Shown here: in pieces, positions 1 to 9,261 of the stretch
How the letters are laid out: the number at the start of each line of letters is the position of its first letter
How positions within the stretch are numbered: the first letter of the stretch is position 1
Source of the DNA: Torulaspora globosa
Lineage: Eukaryota > Ascomycota > Saccharomycetes > Saccharomycetales > Saccharomycetaceae
Direction of reading: 5' to 3'
NCBI RefSeq assembly: GCF_014133895.1
Contig: NC_050727.1
Span: forward strand, 310,001 to 374,000
Length of the DNA stretch: 64,000 bases
Made by a program: the position numbers and the translations under genes
Notes under the pieces: model-generated
Database searches by the model: none
What the model saw: the letters and a program-made list of their open reading frames with translations, nothing else
What the model was told of the DNA's origin: nothing

Positions 1-535
1 ATGAGAAAGTTCCCTGCGTACTGTTTCCAAGCGATTGGTGATTGCCAAACAGTCCTGTACTACTGGTTGCGTTGGTGCCCGAGAAAAGACCCCCAGAGGC
101 CTGGCCGGAACCTGAAAAGCCTGCCCCACCACTTATTTTGTTCTCAAATGGTAAGTTTCTTGATGATGCCCCATTAGAGCTACTACTTGTTCCGAACAAT
201 CCGCCGCCACTTCCGCCTGCTGTGTTCTGTCCAAAGGCGAAACCTGAGCCTTTATTCTGAGTGCTATTGCTGCCGAATAATCCTCCAGTAGTAGTGTTAG
301 CTTGAGTCCCTCCGAATAACCCATTCCCCTTAGTCTGAATGTTTGCTCCGCCATTCAGCAAATTTCCTGACGGGCTTGGCGTACTAACGGCAGCTGTAGG
401 ATTAGCATTTCCAAAGAGCCCTTGTCCTCCAGCTTTGAATGGCTTTTGCAAGGTATTATTGGGAGCAGTCGGTGTCGAAGTGGGTGTCGAGGTATTGTTA
501 AACAGTGATCCAGCAGTGGTACTTTTACCAAACAT
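1..535 (-). CDS. NUP145: Nucleoporin Nup145, N-terminal part (3' end outside window)
   Basis: The first 178 residues of an FG nucleoporin, cut by the left window edge. The ATG is at 535-533 on the minus strand. The sequence opens with MFGKSTTAG and a Thr/Pro-rich stretch like S. cerevisiae Nup145, then shows five GLFG units (QGLFGN, NGLFGG, GGLFGS, GGLFGT, TGLFGN) in Asn/Ser/Gly-rich linkers with almost no charge. In the family this part becomes Nup145N, which lines the nuclear pore channel and binds transport receptors; the precursor cuts itself to release the Y-complex subunit Nup145C. Neither the autoproteolytic domain nor Nup145C is in view. It lies downstream of SPC105 on the same strand, exactly as YGL093W-YGL092W in S. 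cerevisiae, which favours NUP145 over the related NUP100/NUP116. Confidence 0.88.
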   Translation of the reverse strand, partial: MFGKSTTAGSLFNNTSTPTSTPTAPNNTLQKPFKAGGQGLFGNANPTAAVSTPSPSGNLLNGGANIQTKGNGLFGGTQANTTTGGLFGSNSTQNKGSGFAFGQNTAGGSGGGLFGTSSSSNGASSRNLPFENKISGGAGFSGSGQASGGLFSGTNATSSTGLFGNHQSLGNSTQGTFS

Positions 536-999
536 TTCTTCCAATTGACAACGGTAGTGTGGTCAATTGAATGGGAAAAATGTCACAATAGATTTCAAGT
601 GAAAGAAAGTTCAATCTATTACCTATCTTGTGTTTATTGTGTATGTTATTCGTGAATACCAAAATTTTTCAATATACTCATCTAGAAAATTAGTAGAACC
701 ATGAGATGAAGGAAGTGCTTGAAGAATACGCCTTTCAAGGCCATCTAAATACCGTTAAACAACTTTAAGAGTTATGCTCGAAGCCACCATCAGACATGAA
801 GTGAAGCAACTGTAAATGGTTGTACTTCTGGTTTGTTTAAAGCGTTAGCGCAACTTCTAGCCACATTGATGCCAATTAAATCGGTTATTTGCCGTTGGAC
901 GGATTCGTTGAAGGCCCATATCTCTATTCACAGCGATGTTACCTATGCAATCGCGGTCCTGTTGCATCCCAATGGATATGCGGGCCTGACAAACATCAT
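536..999. other. Intergenic region SPC105-NUP145, no gene seen
   Basis: This 464 bp gap separates the SPC105 stop from the NUP145 start, both on the minus strand, so it holds the SPC105 3' end and the NUP145 promoter. A short plus-strand frame enters it at 833 but starts at TTG and mostly runs antisense to SPC105. I see no tRNA boxes and no clear transcription factor site. Confidence 0.6.
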
Positions 1000-3264
1000 C
1001 TATTTCGTTAGATTTTCCGAGAATATTACTCGAGACATATCAAACCAGGGCAGTATTTTGACTATTTTCTTGAAGAATGCAGCGGAATTTGAGGATGACG
1101 CCGAATGGCCCCGCTCGATAACTGTAGTCTTGACGCGGACGCTCCCGTTTTTGTCCTGAGCAGCAGTGAGAAAATCGTTCAGATTTAGATCATAGATTCT
1201 TTTAGAATTCGTTCGTAAGTCAAAATCCTTAATCTCCAAAACCTTAACGTCGTTCTTGAGTCGCACCTCAACCGGAAACGAAAGTCGAAGCAGCGCGTAT
1301 TCTTTGATCAATGCTTGCGACTGCCTTGCGCTTGCAAGGAAAAGCGATAGGTGCTGATGCGATGATGTAACAGATACGGCTTTCATGGCCCTGTGATAAC
1401 AGTGGTCAAAAATGAATGCCATATCAGCGGAGCCGATTATTTCGTACGTTTTTGCACTGCTATTGTTCAAATTGGAGAGATTGATCGTCAACTGTTGTGA
1501 AGTGTCTAGCCAGGCGAATCTCAAAGTTAGCTCAGATTTTTTAAACTGCACAAACTCAACTCCTGATATCTTGCCCAATATATCAAGTTTGGCACTATAT
1601 TTCTTGATGTCGTATTGCGTAAAGCCTGATTTCTTTGGTTTTGTTGAGTGCAACTGATCCAAGGACTTTATTTCATTTTTCAATGAGACGAGTTGAGCAA
1701 CTTTGGCAGTTAATTTGCTTTTGAGCTCACTGCTCTTTTCTGCCAGAGCTTGATGATTGGTGATGTCTACTGCATAGAGAGCCAACTCTTGTTTCAGCTG
1801 TTCTAGTCTAACTTTTTCTTCGAGTCGCTTCTCCTCCTGACAAGCTTCTGGCGGAAGTTCTTTCAAAAGCATAATTTCGTTTTTGATTGCTTCTCGCAGT
1901 GCCTGCGCTTTAGATCGTATATCGCGCGCCTTGGTCAATTCCAGCTCAACCTTGGCATTCTCGCCACGTATTAGAGTTAGATTTTCTTCTAAAACAGCCT
2001 TGATACCATTTAAATGTTGAAATCGCCATTCGAACCAAGACTTTTTAGCCTTCAACTTAGAGTAGCTTTTTACCAAATGCAACTGTTGGTTCATTGATTG
2101 TCTCATATCATAACTCGCGTTGAAATACTCACTCAGCAGTAAAGGTGGCGGTGACGAAGTATTTATTTGACGATCCAGATCATCAAACTGTTTTTTGGAT
2201 TGCTCAACCCTATGCATGAGTTCCTTACAGATAAACGCATTCATCTCTAAGACCGGCGTATCGAGATACAAAACATTAAGCACCTTGTTTAATCTGAAAC
2301 TAGCTGGCTGCAGTGGTTGGATTGTTTTGAATACGACAGGCTTTTTGGTTTTATCCAGCAAGTCGGTGTCAATAAAGAAAGAAAGTCCGGTGATTTCGAT
2401 GAACTTCTGTAGGGAATACGATTCCGGCTCTTCAAAAACAGGTTTTGTGACTTGCGGCTCTATTGAATTCAGTTTTATCGGCGACAGTTTTTCCATCAGT
2501 GATAATTCCATGTCTTGTTCCTCTGAGCTCTCAGAGTCACGAATATCGTTGCTTGGCTCAGCCAGTTTCCGCCTCTTGCTAGTGGGTGGAGTCTCCGGGC
2601 GTGAGGCCCCGGCTGATTGTTTAAAACTGTGGACTTCTGTGATCTCCATCGTTGACTGCTCGGGTATTGCATTGTTCGAACGGTTCTGCAGCGCAGTAAA
2701 TTCCATGGTCTCTTCTGTATCAGTAGGATGTGTTTTATCGTGTTTCGGGAATAGCTGCGTAATTTCCATCGAAACTTCTTGATCAAACACCGGTTTGTAC
2801 GCCTGTTTCGAGACGGCTACCGGCGACGTCAAGTCCATAGGTAATGATTCATCTTCAACTTCGCCTGGCACCTGTTCATTCTGAGTGGAGGTCGCAAAAA
2901 CGTCGTACGCTCTTCTTCTAGGTTCTCGAAGATTAGCTTTCGTTTCCGGTACGAAGTCAAAGCTGTGTAACGTAACGTCCGGGGCAAAGGAAACCCTTCT
3001 GCTTATTTTCTCCTGCAGAGCCAAAGTGTGAATCCTCGAAGTTGTATTGTTCCCTTCCTGCAAGTCTGATTTGGATAGGATTCTGTCTGGCAGCTGGATA
3101 TCCCCGGACGCCAGAAATGAAGAGTCCAGTGCGTGCAACTGTTGTGGTTGATCTGTGTTCTGGCTCGACTTCAAGATCCCTTTTGCTGGCGCAACCATTC
3201 CGCCACTCTTCTTGAGCTGCCCATTGGAGCGGCCCTCACCGCCAGAGAAGCTCTTTTCACCCAT
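1000..3264 (-). CDS. SPC105: Kinetochore scaffold Spc105/KNL1
   Basis: Outer-kinetochore scaffold of the KNL1 family, 754 residues from the ATG at 3264-3262; the frame continues 15 codons upstream only to a TTG. Two type-1 phosphatase docking motifs are visible near the N-terminus: GILK (about residues 29-32) and RRVSF (89-93). MELT-type phosphorylation repeats, the landing sites for Bub3-Bub1, follow: MDLT (143), MEIT (166), MEFT (187), MEIT (206) and MELS (252). The middle (about 360-560) is charged and coiled-coil-like, and the C-terminal 150 residues fit the RWD region that contacts the Mis12/MIND complex. The protein thus links microtubule attachment to spindle checkpoint signalling. It sits upstream of NUP145 as in S. 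cerevisiae. The length is somewhat below that of the S. cerevisiae protein (about 917 residues). Confidence 0.93.
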   Translation of the reverse strand: MGEKSFSGGEGRSNGQLKKSGGMVAPAKGILKSSQNTDQPQQLHALDSSFLASGDIQLPDRILSKSDLQEGNNTTSRIHTLALQEKISRRVSFAPDVTLHSFDFVPETKANLREPRRRAYDVFATSTQNEQVPGEVEDESLPMDLTSPVAVSKQAYKPVFDQEVSMEITQLFPKHDKTHPTDTEETMEFTALQNRSNNAIPEQSTMEITEVHSFKQSAGASRPETPPTSKRRKLAEPSNDIRDSESSEEQDMELSLMEKLSPIKLNSIEPQVTKPVFEEPESYSLQKFIEITGLSFFIDTDLLDKTKKPVVFKTIQPLQPASFRLNKVLNVLYLDTPVLEMNAFICKELMHRVEQSKKQFDDLDRQINTSSPPPLLLSEYFNASYDMRQSMNQQLHLVKSYSKLKAKKSWFEWRFQHLNGIKAVLEENLTLIRGENAKVELELTKARDIRSKAQALREAIKNEIMLLKELPPEACQEEKRLEEKVRLEQLKQELALYAVDITNHQALAEKSSELKSKLTAKVAQLVSLKNEIKSLDQLHSTKPKKSGFTQYDIKKYSAKLDILGKISGVEFVQFKKSELTLRFAWLDTSQQLTINLSNLNNSSAKTYEIIGSADMAFIFDHCYHRAMKAVSVTSSHQHLSLFLASARQSQALIKEYALLRLSFPVEVRLKNDVKVLEIKDFDLRTNSKRIYDLNLNDFLTAAQDKNGSVRVKTTVIERGHSASSSNSAAFFKKIVKILPWFDMSRVIFSENLTK

Positions 3265-3844
3265 CAAACTCCATTGACGTCTGTTGCAAGTTGTTTGTTT
3301 ATCAAGCAATAGTCGCTGTGCAAGCTAAATAGACTACAAACACAAAACCTCCAGGACCAGCTTTGCGGGAAACGGGGCCTAAAAGCACGATATCAGGACT
3401 GCTGGATGGTTGAGCGACGCTAGAAGTCGCTAAGACAGGATCCCTCAAGATTTTCAATTGGATTTCCCACTACGGGTTGCTGTTAACTGCCACGGCAGTT
3501 AGTCGCCGTTCTTGGAAGGTACGTTGAAACGGGTAGAACCATTCAAATGAGCAGAGACGATTGCCAATGACACATGTACAAGTGTTGCTACTTCGGACAG
3601 GGAAAATTGCCTAAAATAAGCTCTAGACTGGGAGAAAAAAGGAGCAAGAAGCTGCCTAAGTGATTCAGTCTAGATACGAGGATTTGAAGGAGGTAGAGCT
3701 ATGAAAAGCTCTTGAAAGCTCTGAGATGTTGGCTTTTTAGGCTGTTCTACAGCTTGATAGGCTTTCTTCTAGGCGCGCCTAATAAGAGAGGGCATCGTAA
3801 AAAATTGGCAAGCTTAACAGTTAAGATGAGAATAGGCTAAACGC
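3265..3844. other. Divergent intergenic region SPC105/GRC3, probable synteny junction
   Basis: A 580 bp gap between divergent SPC105 (minus) and GRC3 (plus). It holds a perfect inverted repeat with 8-nt arms, TAACTGCC at 3484-3491 and GGCAGTTA at 3494-3501. A GATGAG core (PAC-like, typical of ribosome-biogenesis genes) lies at 3825-3830, 15 bases before the GRC3 ATG. SPC105 belongs to an S. cerevisiae chromosome VII block and GRC3 to a chromosome XII block, so a rearrangement breakpoint probably lies here. No gene or tRNA is seen. Confidence 0.5.
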
Positions 3845-5722
3845 ATGGAAGCCGACCGGTCTGAGGTTCCGCAATATGCTGCGGATTCTGACAGCTCCAG
3901 CGACTCCGATAGTTCGAGTGAATCGGCACTTTCTTCGAAAGAAGTGACAGTGAACGTTGGCGTTGAAGAATACGAAGACGATGACAACGAGGAGCTGCAG
4001 GATCAGAAAAAGAATACTTTCTCAGCTAGTGAAAATAAGAACTGCTTTCTGATTGATGCTGAGCAGGACGCGGTACTTGTGGGCTTGAGCGAAAAGCAGC
4101 GGATGTACATCTCGGGGGTTTTCAAGCTGCAGGTGGTCAAAGGCGGGATTATATACAACAATGTGCATTACAACGCGTCTAGCGAGAAATTCAACGTTTG
4201 GCATCCGCTGTGTAATGCAGTTCCTGCCATTCAGGGCTCGTTTTACGCCGGGTGGGAAGAAACTCTCCCGATCGGGGACAGATACAGAGACATTGTTTTA
4301 GATGAACTGAGCGAATATTCGTGTGTTGTAAAGATTCAGAATGGGTGCGTCAAAGGCCTTATGGGTGCGGCCGAACTTTTCCCTGATGTGCGATATCTGT
4401 GGAGGACGCCGGATAGTCGAAAATTGGGTTTCGTATCTGATAATTGCACCTATAGCATTATGAGGGAGGATGTAGATCAATTTAATGCCCTTCACATATC
4501 CAACGAGTGGTCGACTAGTATTGAAAAACTTACTGTTGTGCACAAGAGCTCTCTGCATGATACAAGGATAATGATAATAGGTGGCAAGAATTCCGGGAAA
4601 TCTACACTTCTGCGACTGCTAACCGAAAACTTTCTTTTCGGCGGAGACATGCAAGCTGTGGATAACGAAATATCATACCTAGATTTGGATCCAGGTCAAC
4701 CAGAATACTCAGATCCAGATTGCATTTCATTAACCTGCGTCCAGCGCAAAACGAGGGTATTGGGGCGGCATCTCGGACAGCCGTGTTTCGAAGTACTGCG
4801 CCAGCATTACATAGGATCCAGTTCCCCTCAGGAAATGCCAAGCTCCTATTTAGAGTGCGTCAGTGATTTGATCAGCTATCTCGAAGAGCTTAATCAGATG
4901 GGGACATCATTGGTAAACTTACCAGGATGGATTAAGGGCTTTGGTTTAAATATTATAGGCCACATACTTTCCAGATACAAGCCCACCCACATTGTCATTT
5001 TAGAGTCGAAAGGGTCTAGAAGACACTTGAGTGACCTGAACTTGGATTTAACTTTTAACTCCTCTTCGCGCTCCGACTACAGACCAGTCGTAACAACAAT
5101 GACCGGTATATCAGTTAATCCAGACGACTTTAGGTTCCAGCCGCCTCAAATAAGGACTTTTAAAACTTTGTCATACTTCCACATGAAGGAGAGGTCTACC
5201 ACAAGCCTTTCGTATGATTTTTCTCCCCTTCTTTTGAAACCTCCCTTGCAAATCTCCTTTGGGATTACTGGTATTCAAGGTTTCAGTTTCCCAGAAGAAT
5301 TTGCTGGGTTGCATGAGAACGATATCAGGACAGCTTTAGAAGGCACCATTGTGGGCCTCTACATGTGCGTTAACAGTTTCCAGGACTCACTGGCCATCAA
5401 GGGTGCGTTCCCAATTCTAACCCGTAGACTGGTTAAAATGGAATTCGTTTCTTTAGTCCTAGTACACTCCGTTGATACCGATGCGAAGCTCCTGAATGTT
5501 TTCGTGCCAGAAACGAAACTGGGCGTCCTGAGAGGCAACTCACGAACTTCGTGGCTCGTTCTGCGAGCCAAATCTGAGACACCATTTTGTGAGCTATACC
5601 CAAGAAACAATATGTTCTCCGGTGCTCGCACCCCGTATGTCTCCTTCGATCTCAGAAAGAAACATGAGCATGTATGGAAGGTTCGTAAAAACGTCATGAG
5701 AAGGGGACATCATCTTAAGTGA
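3845..5722 (+). CDS. GRC3: Polynucleotide 5'-hydroxyl kinase Grc3
   Basis: A 625-residue orthologue of Grc3, the nucleolar RNA kinase of the Clp1/Grc3 family. It phosphorylates the 5'-OH left when Las1 cuts ITS2 of pre-rRNA, so that exonucleases can trim 25S rRNA; it also helps terminate RNA polymerase I transcription. An acidic, Ser/Asp-rich N-terminus (residues 14-55) leads into the kinase core. The Walker A loop GGKNSGKST is at 246-254, followed by the SYLDLDPGQPEY segment (about 283-294) typical of this family. The C-terminus is basic (RRGHHLK). It is convergent with RIX7, 92 bp apart, and both act in 60S maturation. The same two genes are neighbours in S. cerevisiae (YLL035W, YLL034C). 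No truncation or frameshift. Confidence 0.93.
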   Translation: MEADRSEVPQYAADSDSSSDSDSSSESALSSKEVTVNVGVEEYEDDDNEELQDQKKNTFSASENKNCFLIDAEQDAVLVGLSEKQRMYISGVFKLQVVKGGIIYNNVHYNASSEKFNVWHPLCNAVPAIQGSFYAGWEETLPIGDRYRDIVLDELSEYSCVVKIQNGCVKGLMGAAELFPDVRYLWRTPDSRKLGFVSDNCTYSIMREDVDQFNALHISNEWSTSIEKLTVVHKSSLHDTRIMIIGGKNSGKSTLLRLLTENFLFGGDMQAVDNEISYLDLDPGQPEYSDPDCISLTCVQRKTRVLGRHLGQPCFEVLRQHYIGSSSPQEMPSSYLECVSDLISYLEELNQMGTSLVNLPGWIKGFGLNIIGHILSRYKPTHIVILESKGSRRHLSDLNLDLTFNSSSRSDYRPVVTTMTGISVNPDDFRFQPPQIRTFKTLSYFHMKERSTTSLSYDFSPLLLKPPLQISFGITGIQGFSFPEEFAGLHENDIRTALEGTIVGLYMCVNSFQDSLAIKGAFPILTRRLVKMEFVSLVLVHSVDTDAKLLNVFVPETKLGVLRGNSRTSWLVLRAKSETPFCELYPRNNMFSGARTPYVSFDLRKKHEHVWKVRKNVMRRGHHLK

Positions 5723-5814
5723 ATTACTGCGCTAATATGTTCACCACTCATGGCTCAGGAGCCATATTGAATCCCTTCGTTAACTCTATTGATGCATTTT
5801 ATAGAAGAGCTGAA

Positions 5815-8283
5815 TTATTTATTATTTGCGACGTCTTCGCTCTGTAATTCTACCTCGTCAATCCAACCCATCTTTTTATTGAGCTTGTCATATTTCAGTC
5901 TATCTCTCTCGCTCACAGATGGCTTTAATTTCGCCAAAGCAGTAGTGAAATCTTTCATGGTGACAAGAACTTCTTCCTCTGACGCACCAACCGTCAAGTC
6001 TTCGAACTCCTTATCGAGGTCATTCTCCATAACAGAGTGAATTTTCTCTGTTTTGAAGAAATTTCTCTTAAGAGCTAACACTGAAGCCTCTCTTAGTAAA
6101 GCAGCTATATCTGCACCTGAGAAATTCTTGCAGCGTTCATTCGATACGATCGCCTCAAGATCAACATCTGAAGCCAATGGGGTGCCGCTTGACGCTGTTA
6201 ATGTTTTTATGATATCAAGCTTCTCCTGAGCATTTGGTAGCTCAATAAAAAGCGTCTTGTCCAATCTACCAGGCCTCAGCATGGCAGGATCAATCATATC
6301 TGGTCTGTTTGTGGCACCGATAACAAATATTCCCCGCCTGTCGTTAAGCCCATCTAACTCTGTCAATAATGTGTTAACGACTCTTGATGAGGATTCTGAC
6401 AGTGATGTATCTCTCCTGGGAACCAACGCATCTAACTCATCGAAAAAGATGACACACGGCACGGATGCTCGGGCTCTAGTAAATACCTGCCTAATAGCCC
6501 TTTCCGATTCTCCAACATACTTGTTCAAAAGCTCCGGCCCTTTGATAGATATGAAGTTGGCTCGCGATTCGTTCGCTACGGCTTTAGCAAGAAGTGTCTT
6601 GCCACAACCTGGAGGACCCCATAATAATACTCCTGCTGGGGCACTTATGCCCACTTTTTCGTAAAGTTCTGGCCTCTTGATTGGCTGAACGATGGCCATG
6701 TTTAACTCTATTCTGATATTCGATAAAGCGCCCACGTTTGCCCAGGTAACATCTGGTACAGTCGCAAAACCTTCTCTCTTGGCCGTTGGTTGGATTGTCG
6801 GTAGAGCTTTGAGAAAGTCCTCATAGTTGATCGATAAGCTCTGTAGCTGTTCGTCGCTCAAGGGCTCGGGGAAATTTTTGATGAATTTCTGTATTGTTGA
6901 TAACGGTACGGGGTCTATCATGTTAGCAGTGTTTTTCAATGCTTCTTCCTCCGATGTATCGAGACTCTGATCGACATCCATTTGACCATCAGCGCCAGGA
7001 GCTACATCTGCGTACTGTCGAAAAATACGCTTGATAGCGCATGTCCCTGAAGCTGTGATCAAAGCTTTCAAATCAGCTCCGACAAACCCTGGTGTCAGTT
7101 TAGCTAGTTTCACAAAATCTATCGTTCCGTCTATTTTCAAATGACTAGACATCTTCTTCAAGATGTGAATTCTCGAGAGCTCGTTCGGCACATTCAAGCA
7201 AATCTCTCTATCAAATCTCCCCGCTCTCCTCAGGGCTGAATCTAGGGAGTCAGGTCTATTAGTGGCACCAATGATGATCACTGGCTTCCCGTTAGTCTTT
7301 TCCATAGAGAGCTCGTCCATAGAGGTAAGAAATTGAGCCACAATTCTCCGTTCCATTTCCCTCTGAGCTCCACCATCACGCTTGGGAGTGATGGCATCAA
7401 TCTCATCGAAAAAGACCAGGCATGGAGCGAGCGACTTTGCCTCCTCAAACAGCTCTCTTAACTTCTTTTCACTCTCGCCAGACATACCGCTAACAATTGA
7501 AGGTGCCGACACCGGAATGAAGGGGACCTGTAATTGCCCAGCAAGAGCATTAGCTATTGAAGTTTTCCCACAACCAGGCGGCCCATGCAGAAGAACACCA
7601 CGCGGCGGTTCCACACCCGTAGACTCGAATATCTCGGGGTGCAAAATGGGCAACCCTACCAGTTCCATAAGCTGTGCAATAACATCATCGACGCCTCCCA
7701 GAGACTCCAAGTTGGTCATTGGCGGAGTTCTATTTTCCTTAACCTTCTGACGCTTCGCTTTCACCGAAACAGTATCTCTAGCTCTCTTCTTGGGCTGCGA
7801 AGACGTTTCATCTGCCTCTAGATTCTCAGCGGACGTGGCTTTCTTGAGTGCTTTATCTTCCTTGGCTGACCACTGGTTGGTTATGCTCTTGTTGAATTCG
7901 TTATTGTCCTCTATAGGCACCAAGTTGTCAGGTTTCGCCGCCGATTCCACCGTATCGTCCTTATAACTAGAATAGCTATCAAACTCTGCCGCTTCCACCT
8001 CCATGACCTTTTTCAAGACTCTCTCTATCGATTTCTGCAAGATTACTTTCTTAACTCTCAGCATCGATACGTCCTTTGACTGGCAAAAGGTAAATATCTC
8101 TGGCACAACAAGATCTTTAGCGAAAAAGATATTATCCAGCTCCTCGTTGGAAATCTCCCCATCGTCTGCTTGCTGCCTTTTCTTGTCAAGCGATTTCTCC
8201 TCCAGCAATCGGTAAATAAGACCTTCTATTTTCCCTTCAAGGGGACCCCATTGCGAAAGTTTCCGAGACGCTGCCTTAGCCAT
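5815..8283 (-). CDS. RIX7: AAA ATPase Rix7, pre-60S remodelling
   Basis: An 822-residue type II AAA ATPase (the S. cerevisiae protein has 837). Rix7 is a nucleolar/nuclear unfoldase that strips Nsa1 from pre-60S particles. After an N-terminal domain beginning KLSQWGPLEGKIEGLIYRLLEEK-like and a basic linker (KKRARDTVSVKAKRQK), there are two complete ATPase modules. The first has Walker A GPPGCGKTS and Walker B FFDEIDAI; the second has GPPGCGKTL and FFDELDAL. Both carry arginine-finger regions (RRAGRFDRE and LRPGRLDK), so both look active. The ATG at 8283-8281 was chosen because the five codons upstream end in TTG. A run of GATGA repeats lies 54-78 bp upstream. Convergent with GRC3. Confidence 0.94.
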   Translation of the reverse strand: MAKAASRKLSQWGPLEGKIEGLIYRLLEEKSLDKKRQQADDGEISNEELDNIFFAKDLVVPEIFTFCQSKDVSMLRVKKVILQKSIERVLKKVMEVEAAEFDSYSSYKDDTVESAAKPDNLVPIEDNNEFNKSITNQWSAKEDKALKKATSAENLEADETSSQPKKRARDTVSVKAKRQKVKENRTPPMTNLESLGGVDDVIAQLMELVGLPILHPEIFESTGVEPPRGVLLHGPPGCGKTSIANALAGQLQVPFIPVSAPSIVSGMSGESEKKLRELFEEAKSLAPCLVFFDEIDAITPKRDGGAQREMERRIVAQFLTSMDELSMEKTNGKPVIIIGATNRPDSLDSALRRAGRFDREICLNVPNELSRIHILKKMSSHLKIDGTIDFVKLAKLTPGFVGADLKALITASGTCAIKRIFRQYADVAPGADGQMDVDQSLDTSEEEALKNTANMIDPVPLSTIQKFIKNFPEPLSDEQLQSLSINYEDFLKALPTIQPTAKREGFATVPDVTWANVGALSNIRIELNMAIVQPIKRPELYEKVGISAPAGVLLWGPPGCGKTLLAKAVANESRANFISIKGPELLNKYVGESERAIRQVFTRARASVPCVIFFDELDALVPRRDTSLSESSSRVVNTLLTELDGLNDRRGIFVIGATNRPDMIDPAMLRPGRLDKTLFIELPNAQEKLDIIKTLTASSGTPLASDVDLEAIVSNERCKNFSGADIAALLREASVLALKRNFFKTEKIHSVMENDLDKEFEDLTVGASEEEVLVTMKDFTTALAKLKPSVSERDRLKYDKLNKKMGWIDEVELQSEDVANNK

Positions 8284-8336
8284 TCTTAGAGCGCTCAATG
8301 ACCTGAACTGTGGGCATTATCAGTAAGAGTTTGAGT

Positions 8337-8361
8337 GATGAGATGAGATGAGATGAGATGA
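8337..8361. promoter_or_regulatory. Five GATGA tandem units, overlapping PAC-like cores upstream of RIX7
   Basis: Five tandem copies of GATGA create four overlapping GATGAG cores (8337, 8342, 8347, 8352), 54-78 bp upstream of the RIX7 ATG. GATGAG is the core of the PAC element bound by Dot6/Tod6 at ribosome-biogenesis genes. About 12 bp further from RIX7 a T-rich stretch ending TTTTTTCA (around 8376-8383) resembles a degenerate RRPE element, and RRPE upstream of PAC is the usual order. Function is inferred from motif and neighbour only. Confidence 0.5.
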
Positions 8362-8451
8362 CGTTACCAGCTGATATTTTTTCAGCAGATCGCTAATGAC
8401 GAATGCTATTAATTAGATATATATATGCTATTAAGAAGATTAAGCTGAACA

Positions 8452-9261
8452 TTAAGCGGATGGATCTTGATTAGTAGAATCGGTATGGAAGTCGCCGGAA
8501 GAGTTCTCGATGGCATCAGTCGGGGCTCTTTTCTCGTCTTCCTGGGAACCGGTCTGGGCGCTCTTCTTGTACTCGAGAAACCACTTGTCGCGCAGTAAGA
8601 TAACGATGATGGCGAGCGGCGTGCACATCAGCCCTATGACGAAGCCGAATATGAGTTTCATGATCTGCGGGGCCCAGCCGTGGAATTTGTACTCATGGCT
8701 TCCGACCCTGGTGCCAACTCCAGCCATAACACCCATTGTCACTGGCCACACCCAGAACCAGATCATCGCAGCGGCGATCATCGAAATTACAAACTTGTGC
8801 AACAGCCATGAAAACAGATTAAAGCATCTGGATCTGCTCGGATATCGTATGAATTGCTTCCGCACGTAGCTTCTGAGCGAAAGCTCATCTTTGGCAATGC
8901 CATGTTTGACCTCGAACAGTCTCCAGAAAAGCCCATGACTGGCCTCGTCAGGCAGCTCTATTTCAAACGGCAGAAGCGGCGTCTTGCTCTGGAAGCAGTC
9001 CCACCCGACGATCAGCTCTTCGCAAACCCACGTCACGCCGACCTGAATGAACACTGTCAGAGCGCAATCACCAGACAGCGTGTTCGGGAATCCCCAGAGA
9101 TAGACCGGTTTCGAACTATGGTAGTACATCCCATAAGCGATTGCGAACTCTATGCCGCCAGATATGATCCCGCTGACAACTCCGTGAGCGAGAAATATGT
9201 AGCAAAAGTTGAACAGCAGCGACGAACGCCCCAGTAGCCCTGATCCCTCGCTTTTCACCAT
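8452..9261 (-). CDS. DUF2456 multi-pass membrane protein (YHL026C-like), function unknown
   Basis: A 269-residue protein with about four hydrophobic segments: residues 16-45 (FCYIFLAHGVVSGIISGG), 55-85 (GFPNTLSGDCALTVFIQVGV), about 150-182 (two stretches around IAAAMIWFWVWPVTMGVMAGV) and 200-222 (MKLIFGFVIGLMCTPLAIIV). The tail is short, hydrophilic and Ser/Asp-rich. It resembles the fungal family DUF2456, whose S. cerevisiae member I take to be YHL026C, a protein of unknown role. RIM101 next door supports this, because YHL026C flanks RIM101 (YHL027W) in S. cerevisiae. There the two genes are convergent; here they share a strand, consistent with a local inversion. A perfect PAC element lies 167 bp upstream. 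I assign no biochemical function. Confidence 0.65.
   Translation of the reverse strand: MVKSEGSGLLGRSSLLFNFCYIFLAHGVVSGIISGGIEFAIAYGMYYHSSKPVYLWGFPNTLSGDCALTVFIQVGVTWVCEELIVGWDCFQSKTPLLPFEIELPDEASHGLFWRLFEVKHGIAKDELSLRSYVRKQFIRYPSRSRCFNLFSWLLHKFVISMIAAAMIWFWVWPVTMGVMAGVGTRVGSHEYKFHGWAPQIMKLIFGFVIGLMCTPLAIIVILLRDKWFLEYKKSAQTGSQEDEKRAPTDAIENSSGDFHTDSTNQDPSA

Noticed and set aside
833..1159. 108-codon plus-strand frame near SPC105 3' end
   Set aside because: Starts at TTG and mostly lies antisense to SPC105.
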